Below, in pieces: positions 8,939 through 17,125 of a DNA stretch of 44,920 nucleotides. Source of the stretch: Xanthobacter tagetidis (GTDB taxonomy: Bacteria; Pseudomonadota; Alphaproteobacteria; Rhizobiales; Xanthobacteraceae); contig NZ_RCTF01000025.1 in NCBI RefSeq assembly GCF_003667445.1, forward strand, positions 1 through 44,920, read 5' to 3'. How positions within the stretch are numbered: the first letter of the stretch is position 1; each line of letters begins with the position of its first letter. A program made the translations under genes and the position numbers. A model generated the notes under the pieces. It ran no database searches and was not told the origin of the DNA. It saw only the letters and a list, made by a program, of their open reading frames with translations.

Positions 8939-10237
8939 ATGCGGACGACACTGGAGCGCCTGTTCGGGCTCGGCGCGAACGGAACCTCGGTCCCGATCGA
9001 GCTTGCCGCCGGGCTCACCACCTTCCTCACCATGAGCTACATCCTGGTGGTGAACCCGCAGATCCTCGCCGCCGCGGGCATCGACCGTGGCGCAGCCTTC
9101 ACCGCCACGTGCCTGGCCGCCGCGCTCGGCTCGCTCGCCATGGGGCTGATCGCCAACTATCCCATCGCCCTCGCCCCGGGCATGGGGATCAACGCCTATT
9201 TCACCTACACCGTGGTGCTGGGCATGGGCGTGCCCTGGCAGACCGCGCTCGGCGCGGTGTTCCTCTCCGGCGTCGCCTTCCTGCTGGTGAGCGTGCTCAA
9301 GGTGCGCGAATGGCTGGTGAATTCCATCCCGCTCTCGCTCAAGCTCGGCATCGGCGCGGGGATCGGCCTGTTCCTCGGGCTGCTCGGCTTCCAGGGCATG
9401 GGCCTCGTGGTGGCGAAGCCCGCCACCATGATCGGGCTCGGCGACGTCGCCGATCCGAAGGTGCTCATCGCCTGCGGCGGCTTCGTGCTGATGGCCGGGC
9501 TTGCCGCGCGCCAGGTGCCCGGCGCGATCCTCATCGCCGTGGCTGCCGCGACGCTGGCCGGCGTCCCGCTCGGGCTGACCCTGTTCTCGGGCGTGGTCTC
9601 GGCCCCGCCCTCGCTCGCGCCGACCTTGCTCCAGCTCGACCTTGCCGGCGCGCTGAAGCTCTCCATGGCAAGCGTGGTGTTCGCCTTCTTCCTGGTGGGA
9701 CTGCTCGACAATATGGGCACGCTCATCGCCACGATCGGCCGCGCCGGACTGATGCGCGCGGACGGCACGGTGCCCCGGCTCGGCCGGGTGATGCTGGCCG
9801 ATTCGGGCGGCGCCATGGTGGGCGCGGTGCTGGGCACCTCGAACACGGTCTCCTACATCGAGAGCGCCTCCGGCATCGCCGCGGGCGGGCGCACGGGCCT
9901 TGCCAGCGTGGCGACGGCGGGCCTGTTCCTCGCCTGCCTGTTCATCGCGCCGCTGGCGCTGGCGGTGCCGGCCTTCGCCACCGCGCCGGCGCTGGTGTTC
10001 GTCGCCCTCGCCATGATGGCGCCGCTCAAGGACCTGCCCTGGGACGATCCGGCGGAGGCGCTGCCGGCGGCATTGACCGCGCTCGGCATCGTCTTCACCT
10101 TCTCCATCGCCACGGGCATCGGCCTCGGCTTCATCGCCTATGCGGCGGTGAAGCTGATCGCGGGGCGCGGGCGCGAGGTGAGCGGCGCGGTCTGGGCGAT
10201 CGCGCTCGCCTCGGCGCTGCTGATGGCGGTGGAGTAG
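8939..10237 (+). CDS. NCS2/AzgA-family purine permease
   Basis: Members of this family import hypoxanthine, guanine or adenine by proton symport at the inner membrane. The 432-residue protein has about 12-14 hydrophobic segments. It has the AzgA signatures AGLTTFLTMSYILVVNP near the N-terminus, APGMGINAYFTYTVV, DNMGTLIAT, and the TSNTVSYIESASGIAAGGRTG block that lines the substrate site. I prefer the ATG at 8939 because family members open with a short LERLFGL-type leader; an ATG at 8912 would add nine residues, and neither start has a strong ribosome site. The exact purine cannot be told. Confidence 0.88.
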   Translation: MRTTLERLFGLGANGTSVPIELAAGLTTFLTMSYILVVNPQILAAAGIDRGAAFTATCLAAALGSLAMGLIANYPIALAPGMGINAYFTYTVVLGMGVPWQTALGAVFLSGVAFLLVSVLKVREWLVNSIPLSLKLGIGAGIGLFLGLLGFQGMGLVVAKPATMIGLGDVADPKVLIACGGFVLMAGLAARQVPGAILIAVAAATLAGVPLGLTLFSGVVSAPPSLAPTLLQLDLAGALKLSMASVVFAFFLVGLLDNMGTLIATIGRAGLMRADGTVPRLGRVMLADSGGAMVGAVLGTSNTVSYIESASGIAAGGRTGLASVATAGLFLACLFIAPLALAVPAFATAPALVFVALAMMAPLKDLPWDDPAEALPAALTALGIVFTFSIATGIGLGFIAYAAVKLIAGRGREVSGAVWAIALASALLMAVE

Positions 10238-10323
10238 AACCGGCCGGCGGCGATACCCTTCCATCCCGCGGCGGGATCGTGTAACACGCCCCCGACGACG
10301 CACCCGGCGAGCCGGGCGCGAAC

Positions 10324-10758
10324 ATGATGGATTCCATGCAGACCGTTCTGATTGTGATTCACCTGATGGTGGTGCTCGCGCTTATCGGCGTGGTGCTCAT
10401 CCAGCGCTCCGAGGGCGGTGGACTGGGCATCGGCGGCGGGGGCGGCGGTGGTGGCGGCGGCGGATTCTTCACCGCGCGCGGCTCGGCCAACGTGCTCACG
10501 CGGGCGACGGCCATCCTCGCGGTGATGTTCTTCATCACCTCGCTGGCGCTGACCATCAATGCCGGCTGGCACCGCGCGCCGCGCTCGATCCTGCCGACCA
10601 CCGCGCCCTCGGGCCCGCAGGTGCCTCAGAGCGGCGGCTCCATCCTCGACCAGATTCGCCCGCAAGGCGGCGCTCCGGCTGCGCCCGGCGCGCCCGCGGC
10701 GCCCGCCCCGGCGGCGCCCGCGGCCCCCTCGGGCCCGGCCGTTCCCCAGTCCCAGTGA
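10324..10758 (+). CDS. secG: Protein translocase subunit SecG
   Basis: SecG is the small non-essential subunit of the SecYEG channel that assists SecA-driven export. The 144 residues include the expected two membrane helices (about 5-25 and 55-77) separated by the cytoplasmic loop QRSEGGGLG. The core motif is therefore present. Unusual are the run of eleven consecutive glycines after GLGIG in that loop and a Pro/Ala-rich tail of roughly 60 residues, both typical of GC-rich alphaproteobacteria. Three ATGs (10324, 10327, 10336) could serve; the last gives the canonical MQTVLIVIHLMVV. It lies upstream of pyrG, a common arrangement in this class. Confidence 0.93.
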   Translation: MMDSMQTVLIVIHLMVVLALIGVVLIQRSEGGGLGIGGGGGGGGGGGFFTARGSANVLTRATAILAVMFFITSLALTINAGWHRAPRSILPTTAPSGPQVPQSGGSILDQIRPQGGAPAAPGAPAAPAPAAPAAPSGPAVPQSQ

Positions 10759-10867
10759 CCCGGTCGCGCCCCGAAACGGGCGCGGCCCCCATTCTCCACA
10801 GGCGAGGCGGGGCCGTCGCGGCTTCGCCCTCGCCGAATCGCGTTTGCACGAGGTAAGGTCGGGGCCC

Positions 10868-12496
10868 ATGGCGCGCTACATCTTCATCACAGGCGGCGTC
10901 GTGTCCTCCCTCGGCAAGGGCCTCGCCTCCGCGGCGCTGGGCGCCCTGCTCCAGGCGCGCGGATACACGGTCCGCCTGCGCAAGCTCGACCCGTATCTCA
11001 ACGTGGATCCGGGCACCATGAGCCCGTACCAGCACGGCGAGGTGTTCGTCACCGACGACGGCGCGGAGACCGACCTCGACCTCGGGCACTATGAGCGGTT
11101 CACCGGCCACCCGGCGACCCGGCAGGACAACATCACCACCGGCCGCATCTATCAGGACATCCTGACCAAGGAGCGCCGCGGCGACTATCTCGGCGCCACC
11201 ATCCAGGTGATCCCCCACGTCACCAACGCCATCAAGGACTTCGTCCTGGAGGGCAATGAGGGCTTCGACTTCGTGCTGATCGAGGTCGGCGGCACGGTGG
11301 GCGACATCGAGGGCCTGCCCTTCTTCGAGGCCACCCGCCAGCTGAAGAACGAGCTGCCGCGCGGCCACGCCATCTTCATCCACCTCACGCTGCTGCCCTA
11401 CATCCCCTCCGCCGGCGAGTTGAAGACCAAGCCGACTCAGCATTCGGTGAAGGAGCTGCGCTCCATCGGCATCCAGCCCGACATCCTGCTGTGCCGCACC
11501 GACCGGGAGATCCCGCGCGAGGAGCGCAGGAAGCTCTCGCTGTTCTGCAACGTGCGGGAAAGCGCGGTGATCGAGGCGCGCGACGTGGACAACATCTACG
11601 CCGTGCCGTCCGCCTATCACGCCGAAGGGCTCGACAAGGAGGTGCTCGCCGCCTTCCACATCGAGCCGGCGCCGGCGCCGAACCTCAAGCGCTGGACCGA
11701 CATCGAGACCCGCGTGCGCAACCCCGAGGGCGAGGTCACCATCGCCATCGTCGGCAAGTACACGGGCCTGAAGGATGCCTACAAGTCGCTGATCGAGGCG
11801 CTCGCTCATGGCGGCATCGCCAACAAGGTGAAGGTGAACCTCGACTGGATCGAGAGCGAGACCTTCGAGCGCGAGGATCCCGCCCCGTTCCTGGAGCACG
11901 TGCACGGCATCCTGGTGCCCGGCGGCTTCGGCCAGCGCGGGGCCGAGGGCAAGATCCGCGCGGCCCAGTTCGCGCGCGAGCGGGCGGTGCCCTATTTCGG
12001 CATCTGCTTCGGCATGCAGATGGCGGTGATCGAGGCGGCGCGGAACCTCGCCGGCGTCGTGGCGGCCAATTCCACCGAGTTCGGCCCCACCAACGAGCCC
12101 GTCGTCGGCCTGCTCACCGAATGGATGCGCGGCAACGAGCTGGAGAAGCGCAACGCGGCCGGCGACCTCGGCGGCACCATGCGCCTTGGCGCCTATCCGG
12201 CGCACCTGGAGAGCGGCAGCCGGGTGGAGGGCGTCTATGGCAAGGGCGACATCTTCGAGCGCCACCGCCACCGCTACGAGGTGAACACCGCCTATCGCGA
12301 GCGGCTGGAGGAGCACGGCCTGAAGTTCTCCGGCATGTCGCCGGACGGGCTCCTGCCGGAGATCGTGGAATATTCCAACCACCCCTGGTTCATCGGCGTG
12401 CAGTTCCATCCGGAGCTGAAGTCGCGTCCGTTCGAGCCGCACCCGCTGTTCGCCTCGTTCGTGGGCGCGGCGAAGAACCAGAGCCGGCTGGTGTGA
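10868..12496 (+). CDS. pyrG: CTP synthase (glutamine-hydrolysing)
   Basis: PyrG converts UTP to CTP using ATP and ammonia from glutamine, the last step of pyrimidine nucleotide synthesis. The 542 residues are the normal length. The N-terminal synthase domain carries TGGVVSSLGKG at about 8-18. The C-terminal glutamine amidotransferase has the nucleophile Cys380 (FGICFGMQ) and the His514/Glu516 pair (QFHPELKSRP), so the triad is complete. The ATG at 10868 follows an AGGTAAGG element. It converges on lolD with an 89-nt gap. It is probably co-transcribed with secG (109 nt apart). Confidence 0.98.
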   Translation: MARYIFITGGVVSSLGKGLASAALGALLQARGYTVRLRKLDPYLNVDPGTMSPYQHGEVFVTDDGAETDLDLGHYERFTGHPATRQDNITTGRIYQDILTKERRGDYLGATIQVIPHVTNAIKDFVLEGNEGFDFVLIEVGGTVGDIEGLPFFEATRQLKNELPRGHAIFIHLTLLPYIPSAGELKTKPTQHSVKELRSIGIQPDILLCRTDREIPREERRKLSLFCNVRESAVIEARDVDNIYAVPSAYHAEGLDKEVLAAFHIEPAPAPNLKRWTDIETRVRNPEGEVTIAIVGKYTGLKDAYKSLIEALAHGGIANKVKVNLDWIESETFEREDPAPFLEHVHGILVPGGFGQRGAEGKIRAAQFARERAVPYFGICFGMQMAVIEAARNLAGVVAANSTEFGPTNEPVVGLLTEWMRGNELEKRNAAGDLGGTMRLGAYPAHLESGSRVEGVYGKGDIFERHRHRYEVNTAYRERLEEHGLKFSGMSPDGLLPEIVEYSNHPWFIGVQFHPELKSRPFEPHPLFASFVGAAKNQSRLV

Positions 12497-12585
12497 GCGC
12501 GCGGGCGGCCGAGGCTGCCCCGCCATCTCCCCTCTGCCCTGCCCTGTTATGCCCCAGCCCGCGCCTGAAGCGCGGCCGGCCGGGC

Positions 12586-13335
12586 TCAGGCGAGCTCCAC
12601 CACCTTGCCCTCGCGCAGCGTGACGCGCCGGTCCATGCGGCTCGCCAGCTCCAGATTGTGGGTGGCGATCAGCGCCGCGACGCCGGTGGCGCGCACCAGC
12701 TCGGTGAGCGCGCCGAAGACATGGTCCGACGTCTTGGGATCGAGGTTGCCGGTGGGCTCGTCCGCCAGCAGCAGGCGCGGGGCGTTGGCGAGCGCGCGGG
12801 CGATGGCGACGCGCTGCTGCTCGCCGCCCGAGAGCTCCGAGGGCCGGTGCGTGAGCCGCGCGGCGAGGCCGAGATAGGTCAGCATCTCCTTGGCCCGCTC
12901 CTCCGCCTTGGCGCGGGAGAGGCCGCGGATCAGCTGCGGCATGGCCACGTTCTCCAGCGCCGAGAACTCTCCCAGCAGATGGTGGAACTGGTAGATGAAG
13001 CCGATGTTGAGGCGCCGCAGCCGCGTGCGCTCGCGGTCGGCGAGCCGCGCCGTTGAGGTTCCGGCGATGAACACCTCGCCCTCGTCGGAATGCTCCAGCA
13101 GGCCGGCGATGTGCAGCAGCGTGGACTTGCCCGAACCGGAGGGCGCCACCAGCGCCACCGACTGGCCCGGCGCCACCTTCAGGTCGACCCCGCGCAGGAT
13201 CTCCAGCGCCTGGGCCCCCTGGGCGTAGCGCCGCTTGACGCCGGCGAGCAGCAGCGCCGGCTCGCGCTTCTCGCCGCCGCCCGGCCCGCCGGGCGGCGTG
13301 GGCTGCGGCGCGCGGGTCTCCACCGGCTGATCCAT
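12586..13335 (-). CDS. lolD: Lipoprotein-releasing ABC transporter, ATPase subunit
   Basis: LolD powers extraction of outer-membrane lipoproteins from the inner membrane and their hand-over to LolA. The 249-residue protein starts at the ATG at 13335. It has Walker A APSGSGKST at 64-72, a Q-loop near Gln116, the signature LSGGEQQ at 168-174 and Walker B RLLLADEP at 187-194. The N-terminal ~25 residues are Pro/Gly-rich and outside the usual fold. Its start codon overlaps the lolC stop by one base (TGATG), indicating translational coupling and a shared complex. Confidence 0.94.
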   Translation of the reverse strand: MDQPVETRAPQPTPPGGPGGGEKREPALLLAGVKRRYAQGAQALEILRGVDLKVAPGQSVALVAPSGSGKSTLLHIAGLLEHSDEGEVFIAGTSTARLADRERTRLRRLNIGFIYQFHHLLGEFSALENVAMPQLIRGLSRAKAEERAKEMLTYLGLAARLTHRPSELSGGEQQRVAIARALANAPRLLLADEPTGNLDPKTSDHVFGALTELVRATGVAALIATHNLELASRMDRRVTLREGKVVELA

Positions 13336-14633
13336 CACTCGTACCTCAGGGCTTCGACCGGATCGAGCCGGGCGGCCCGCCAGGAGGGATAGAGCGTGGC
13401 CAGCAGCGACAGCACCAGCGCCATGACCACCACCGAGGTGGTCTCGCTGATGTTCATCTGCGCCGGCAGGCGGCTGAGGTAGTACAGCTCGGGCGAGAAC
13501 AGCTCGGTGGCGGTGAGCCAGGAGATGAACTGACGGATGGTCTCGATGTTGAGGCACACCACCACGCCGAGCACCAGCCCCACGAAGGTGCCCACCACGC
13601 CGATGGCGGCGCCCGTGATCAGGAACACCCGCATGATCGCCCCCTGGGTCGCGCCCATGGTGCGCAGGATGGCGATGTCGTGGCCCTTGTCCTTCACCAG
13701 CATGATGAGGCCGGAGACGATGTTGAGCGCCGCCACCAGCACGATCAGCGTCAGGATCAGGAACATCACGTTGCGCTCCACCTGGAGCGCGTTGAAGAAG
13801 GTGGCGTTGCGCCGCCGCCAGTCCACGAGGTAGACGGGCCGCTGCGCCGCCGCCTGGATGGCGCCGCGCAGTTCCTCCACATCGTCGGGATTGTCGACGT
13901 AGATCTCCACCGCGTTCACGTCGCTGTTGCGGTTGAAATAGGCCTGCGCCTCCGGCAGCGGCATGAAGACGAAGGCCGAATCGTACTCCGACATGCCGAT
14001 CTCGAAGATCGCGGCCACCTTGTAGACCTTGATGCGCGGCGAGGTGCCCATGGGCGTCACCGCCCCGCGCGGCGCCACCAGCGTGATGTTGTCGCCCACC
14101 CGGAGTGAGAGCTGGTCGGCGAGGCGCTTGCCGATAGCGAGGCCCTGGCCGCGATCGAAATTCTCCAGCGTGCCGGAGATGATGTGGTGCGAGACCGAGG
14201 GCAGGCCGCGCAGGTTCTGCTCGCTCATGCCGCGCACCAGCACGCCGGAGGCGCCGAACGGCGATGAGGCCAGCGCCTGCCCCTCCACCAGCGGCACCGC
14301 GAGCCGCACCCCGTTGAGCTTGGAGATGCGCTCGGCCACCGCCTGGTAGTCGGTGAGCGGAGATTCGAGCGGCTGCATCAGCACATGGCCGTTGAGGCCG
14401 AGGATCTTGGACAGAAGCTCCTGGCGGAAGCCGTTCATCACCGCCATGACGATGATGAGCGTCGCCACGCCGAGCACGATGCCGAGGAAGGAGAAGCCGG
14501 CGATGACCGAGATGAAGCCCTCCTTGCGGCGCGCCCGGAGGTAGCGCAGCGAGAGCATCCATTCGAAGGGGGCGAAGGGCCGCGTGCCCGTCGTCTCGGT
14601 GGGTGCGCTGGTCTCGACCCGGCCTTCACTCAT
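13335..14633 (-). CDS. lolC: Lipoprotein-releasing ABC transporter, permease subunit (LolC/E family)
   Basis: This inner-membrane permease partners LolD. The 432 residues show one membrane helix at about 45-65 (FISVIAGFSFLGIVLGVATL). A long periplasmic MacB-like domain and three C-terminal helices follow, the standard LolC/LolE topology and length. Only one such permease gene is present beside lolD, so the transporter here may be a homodimer as in other single-gene (LolF-like) species; that is inference. The start ATG at 14633 overlaps the proS stop by four bases (ATGA). Confidence 0.93.
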   Translation of the reverse strand: MSEGRVETSAPTETTGTRPFAPFEWMLSLRYLRARRKEGFISVIAGFSFLGIVLGVATLIIVMAVMNGFRQELLSKILGLNGHVLMQPLESPLTDYQAVAERISKLNGVRLAVPLVEGQALASSPFGASGVLVRGMSEQNLRGLPSVSHHIISGTLENFDRGQGLAIGKRLADQLSLRVGDNITLVAPRGAVTPMGTSPRIKVYKVAAIFEIGMSEYDSAFVFMPLPEAQAYFNRNSDVNAVEIYVDNPDDVEELRGAIQAAAQRPVYLVDWRRRNATFFNALQVERNVMFLILTLIVLVAALNIVSGLIMLVKDKGHDIAILRTMGATQGAIMRVFLITGAAIGVVGTFVGLVLGVVVCLNIETIRQFISWLTATELFSPELYYLSRLPAQMNISETTSVVVMALVLSLLATLYPSWRAARLDPVEALRYE

Positions 14634-15952
14634 GCCTTCAGCCTCTCCACCAAATCGGCGGGCGACAGCAGCTCGCGCGATCCGTCGGCCCGGCGCTTCA
14701 GCTCCACCTTGCCCTCCGCGAGGCTTTTCGGCCCCACCAGAACCTGCCAGGGAAGGCCGATGAGGTCGGCGGTGGCGAACTTGGCGCCGGCGCGCTCTTC
14801 CGTGTCGTCGTACAGCACATCGTAGCCCAGGCCGGTAAGCGTCGCGTAAAGCTCGCCGCAGGCCGCATCCGTGGCGCTGTCCCCGGTCTTCAGGTTGAGG
14901 ATGCCCACGTCGAACGGGGCGACGGCGTCCGGCCACACGATGCCGGCCTCGTCATGGGAGGCCTCGATCATGGCCGCCACGAGGCGCGAGGGGCCGATGC
15001 CATAGGAGCCCATGTGGATCACGTGCTCCTTGCCGTCCGGCCCGAGGACCTTGGCGCCGAAGGGCTCGGAATATTTGGTGCCGAAATAGAAGATGTGACC
15101 CACCTCGATGCCGCGCGCCGCCATGCGCCGCGCCTCGGGGATGGCGGCGAACGCCGCCTCGTCGTGCTTCTCCGATGTGGCGGCATAAAGGCTGGTCCAC
15201 TGGTCGAACAGGCCCTGGAGGCCGGCCTTGTCGTCGAAGTCGAGGCTGGCCGGCGGCGGCGCCATGTCCAGATAGTCGCCGTGGCAGAACACCTCGCTCT
15301 CGCCGGTGGAGGCGAGGATGATGAATTCGTGGCTGAGGTTGCCGCCGATCGGGCCGGTATCGGCCACCATGGGGATGGCCTTGAGCCCCATGCGCGCGAA
15401 AGTGCGCAGATAGGCGACGAACATCTTGTTGTAGGAGTGCCGCGCCCCCGCCTGGTCGAGGTCGAACGAATAGGCGTCCTTCATCAGGAACTCGCGCGAG
15501 CGGTAGACGCCGAAGCGCGGGCGCACCTCGTCCCGGAACTTCCACTGGATATGGTAGAGGTTGAGTGGCAGCGCCTTGTAGGATTTCACATAGGCGCGCA
15601 CGATCTCGGTGATCATCTCCTCATTGGTCGGCCCGAACAGCATGTCGCGCTCGTGCCGGTCCTTGATGCGCAGCATCTCCTTGCCGTAGTCGTCGTAGCG
15701 GCCGCTCTCGCGCCACAGGTCCGCCGACTGGATGGTGGGCATCAGCATCTCGATGGCGCCGGCCCGGTTCTGCTCCTCGCGGATGATGTTGCACACCTTG
15801 TTGAGCACACGGTGGCCGAGCGGCAGCCAGGCATAGATGCCCGCCGCCTCCTGGCGGATCATGCCGGCGCGCAGCATCAGCCGGTGGGAGACGATCTCCG
15901 CCTCCTTGGGCACCTCGCGCAGGATGGGAAGGAAATAACGGGAGAGGCGCAT
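14630..15952 (-). CDS. proS: Prolyl-tRNA synthetase, compact alphaproteobacterial form
   Basis: ProS charges tRNA-Pro. The 440 residues start at the ATG at 15952 (MRLSRYFLPILREVPKEAE); an in-frame extension upstream is not supported. Class II catalytic features are present: the motif 2 region (WKFRDEVRPRFGVYRSREF, about 150-170) and motif 3 near MGSYGIGPSRL. The usual bacterial enzyme is about 570 residues with an internal editing domain, which is absent here as in other alphaproteobacteria. Deacylation of Ala-tRNA-Pro would then need a separate protein, not seen in this window. It leads the proS-lolC-lolD operon. Confidence 0.95.
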   Translation of the reverse strand: MRLSRYFLPILREVPKEAEIVSHRLMLRAGMIRQEAAGIYAWLPLGHRVLNKVCNIIREEQNRAGAIEMLMPTIQSADLWRESGRYDDYGKEMLRIKDRHERDMLFGPTNEEMITEIVRAYVKSYKALPLNLYHIQWKFRDEVRPRFGVYRSREFLMKDAYSFDLDQAGARHSYNKMFVAYLRTFARMGLKAIPMVADTGPIGGNLSHEFIILASTGESEVFCHGDYLDMAPPPASLDFDDKAGLQGLFDQWTSLYAATSEKHDEAAFAAIPEARRMAARGIEVGHIFYFGTKYSEPFGAKVLGPDGKEHVIHMGSYGIGPSRLVAAMIEASHDEAGIVWPDAVAPFDVGILNLKTGDSATDAACGELYATLTGLGYDVLYDDTEERAGAKFATADLIGLPWQVLVGPKSLAEGKVELKRRADGSRELLSPADLVERLKA

Positions 15953-16376
15953 CGGTCGTCCCTGGCGTGCGAGGGGAAGGTGGGCCGCAGAGAAACCGGA
16001 ACCGGCCGCGAAACACAAGAGCGATGGCCCGCGCGCCACACCTTTCGCCGCCCGCGCCCCGCCCCGCGGGGCCGCGCGCCGGACGGGAAGGACCGCGCAA
16101 CCGCTCGCTCATATTGCATTGCAGCGAACGGTTATTGCGGCGCAAGGATGACAAGCGACAGATTCTTGTTCTAACGTGTGGCCGCATAAGAAAGGGGATC
16201 GTCACCGCAGCCTCTGGCCGGTGAAATTGGTCCAGGTCTCGGGAGGAATCGACAAAAATCGCCGACCGATGACCACCTTGCGGGGGTCCAACACGGAATC
16301 GGCATTGCGGATCGTCCTTTTGACGCGAGAAGGAAGCTTAGACTTCCAGGCGTCGCTCAGGAGCCGTGAACGAAAA

Positions 16377-16410
16377 AGGCGAGACCTTCCGGGTCTCGCC
16401 TTTGTTTTTT
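16377..16410. terminator. Bidirectional intrinsic terminator
   Basis: A 10-bp stem (AGGCGAGACC at 16377-16386 with GGTCTCGCCT at 16392-16401) has a 5-nt loop. On the plus strand it is followed by TTTGTTTTTT and on the minus strand by five T residues. It could end the long minus-strand nuo-to-DUF1467 transcript. Its plus-strand orientation has no known gene ahead of it, which raises the possibility of a small plus-strand RNA. Confidence 0.82.
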
Positions 16411-16418
16411 GTCCCGCG

Positions 16419-16604
16419 CCCCGGACAAGCGACGACGCAGCCGGAGCGCCGATCCGGGGCCCAGCGCAGGACTCCTGCGCAGCAGGCAATGCCAATATCC
16501 CGACGCTGTATCGAGCCCCTGCCGCCAGCCGGAATGAGCCGCCTTCGGCGAACTCTTGCGCTGGGCCCCGGCTCGCATTCCGCTGGCGCTGCATGCGTCC
16601 GGGG
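16419..16604. repeat. 186-bp palindromic repeat, copy 1
   Basis: The unit is bounded by the 8-bp inverted ends CCCCGGAC and GTCCGGGG. It contains a perfect inner inverted pair, CGGGGCCCAGCGCA (16455-16468) and its complement (16557-16570). A near-identical copy follows at 16655. It is non-coding and resembles the dispersed palindromic intergenic elements common in this order. Confidence 0.85.
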
Positions 16605-16654
16605 CACGAGGGCGGAGTCAATCCCCGCGCCGCCACGGCACAGCCGGCGCCGCA

Positions 16655-16840
16655 CCCCGGACAAGCGACGGCGCAGCCGAAGCGCCGATCCGGGGCCCAG
16701 CGCAGGACTCCTGCGAAGCAGGGAATGCCAATATCCCGACGCTGTATCGAGCCCCTGCCGCCAGCCGGAATGAGCAGCCTTCGGCGAACTCTTGCGCTGG
16801 GCCCCGGCTCGCATTCCGATGACGCTGCATGCGTCCGGGG
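16655..16840. repeat. 186-bp palindromic repeat, copy 2
   Basis: This has the same length and the same inverted ends as copy 1, with only a few substitutions. The inner inverted pair is conserved at 16691-16704 and 16793-16806. The 50 bp between the copies are unrelated to either. It ends 8 bp from the stop of the DUF1467 gene. Confidence 0.85.
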
Positions 16841-16848
16841 AGCGTGCC

Positions 16849-17121
16849 TCAGAGCGGGCGGGTGTCGAACGGCATGGGGAAGTCGTCCATCGACACCACG
16901 CCGCTGGTGACGAGATAGATCAGGCCGCCTGTGATGATCGCGGCGACCACCGTGGTGGCGATCAGCTTCTTCAGCAGCAGCGGGCGCACCGGGGCGCCGG
17001 GGTCAGTGCCGGGGGTGATGTCGGCGCTCTCCGCCTGCGAGCGCACGCCCCACGGCAGCACCGCGAACAGCGTCACCCACCAGACGATGAAATAGATGGC
17101 GAGGAAGGTCAGCGGGCTCAC
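16849..17121 (-). CDS. DUF1467 family membrane protein
   Basis: The protein has 90 residues starting at the GTG at 17121, 4 nt after the mce stop. It has two predicted membrane helices (about residues 5-24 and 51-73) separated by a charged loop rich in Asp and Pro. This matches the small DUF1467 family, found almost only in alphaproteobacteria and usually next to methylmalonyl-CoA epimerase. Its function is unknown. The near contact with mce implies translational coupling at the tail of the nuo transcript. A palindromic repeat begins 8 bp beyond its stop codon. Confidence 0.8.
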   Translation of the reverse strand: MSPLTFLAIYFIVWWVTLFAVLPWGVRSQAESADITPGTDPGAPVRPLLLKKLIATTVVAAIITGGLIYLVTSGVVSMDDFPMPFDTRPL

Positions 17122-17125
17122 GGGA

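Larger units (their letters stand above)
15953..16848. other. Gene-poor region with terminator and repeats upstream of proS
   Basis: These 896 bp hold no frame that I can support. From left to right they contain the proS upstream region (15953-16200), a structured stretch with a nested stem-loop (about 16322-16360), an intrinsic terminator (16377-16410) and two 186-bp palindromic repeats. In related alphaproteobacteria the genes on either side (DUF1467 and proS) are usually close neighbours, so the block looks inserted or expanded here. Confidence 0.6.

Noticed and set aside
12559..12575. CCGCGC-CTGAA-GCGCGG hairpin between pyrG and lolD as a terminator
   Set aside because: The stem is only 6 bp and no T-run follows on either strand, so I do not call a terminator.
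16202..16340. Minus-strand frame ending with PRKVVIGRRFLSIPPETWTNF
   Set aside because: It looks somewhat protein-like but has no ATG or ribosome site for the plausible part, overlaps the structured region and matches no family I know. It could be a gene remnant.
16176..16910. A 244-codon plus-strand frame over the 186-bp repeats
   Set aside because: Its internal repetition simply reflects the DNA repeat, and it crosses the terminator and the end of the DUF1467 gene.
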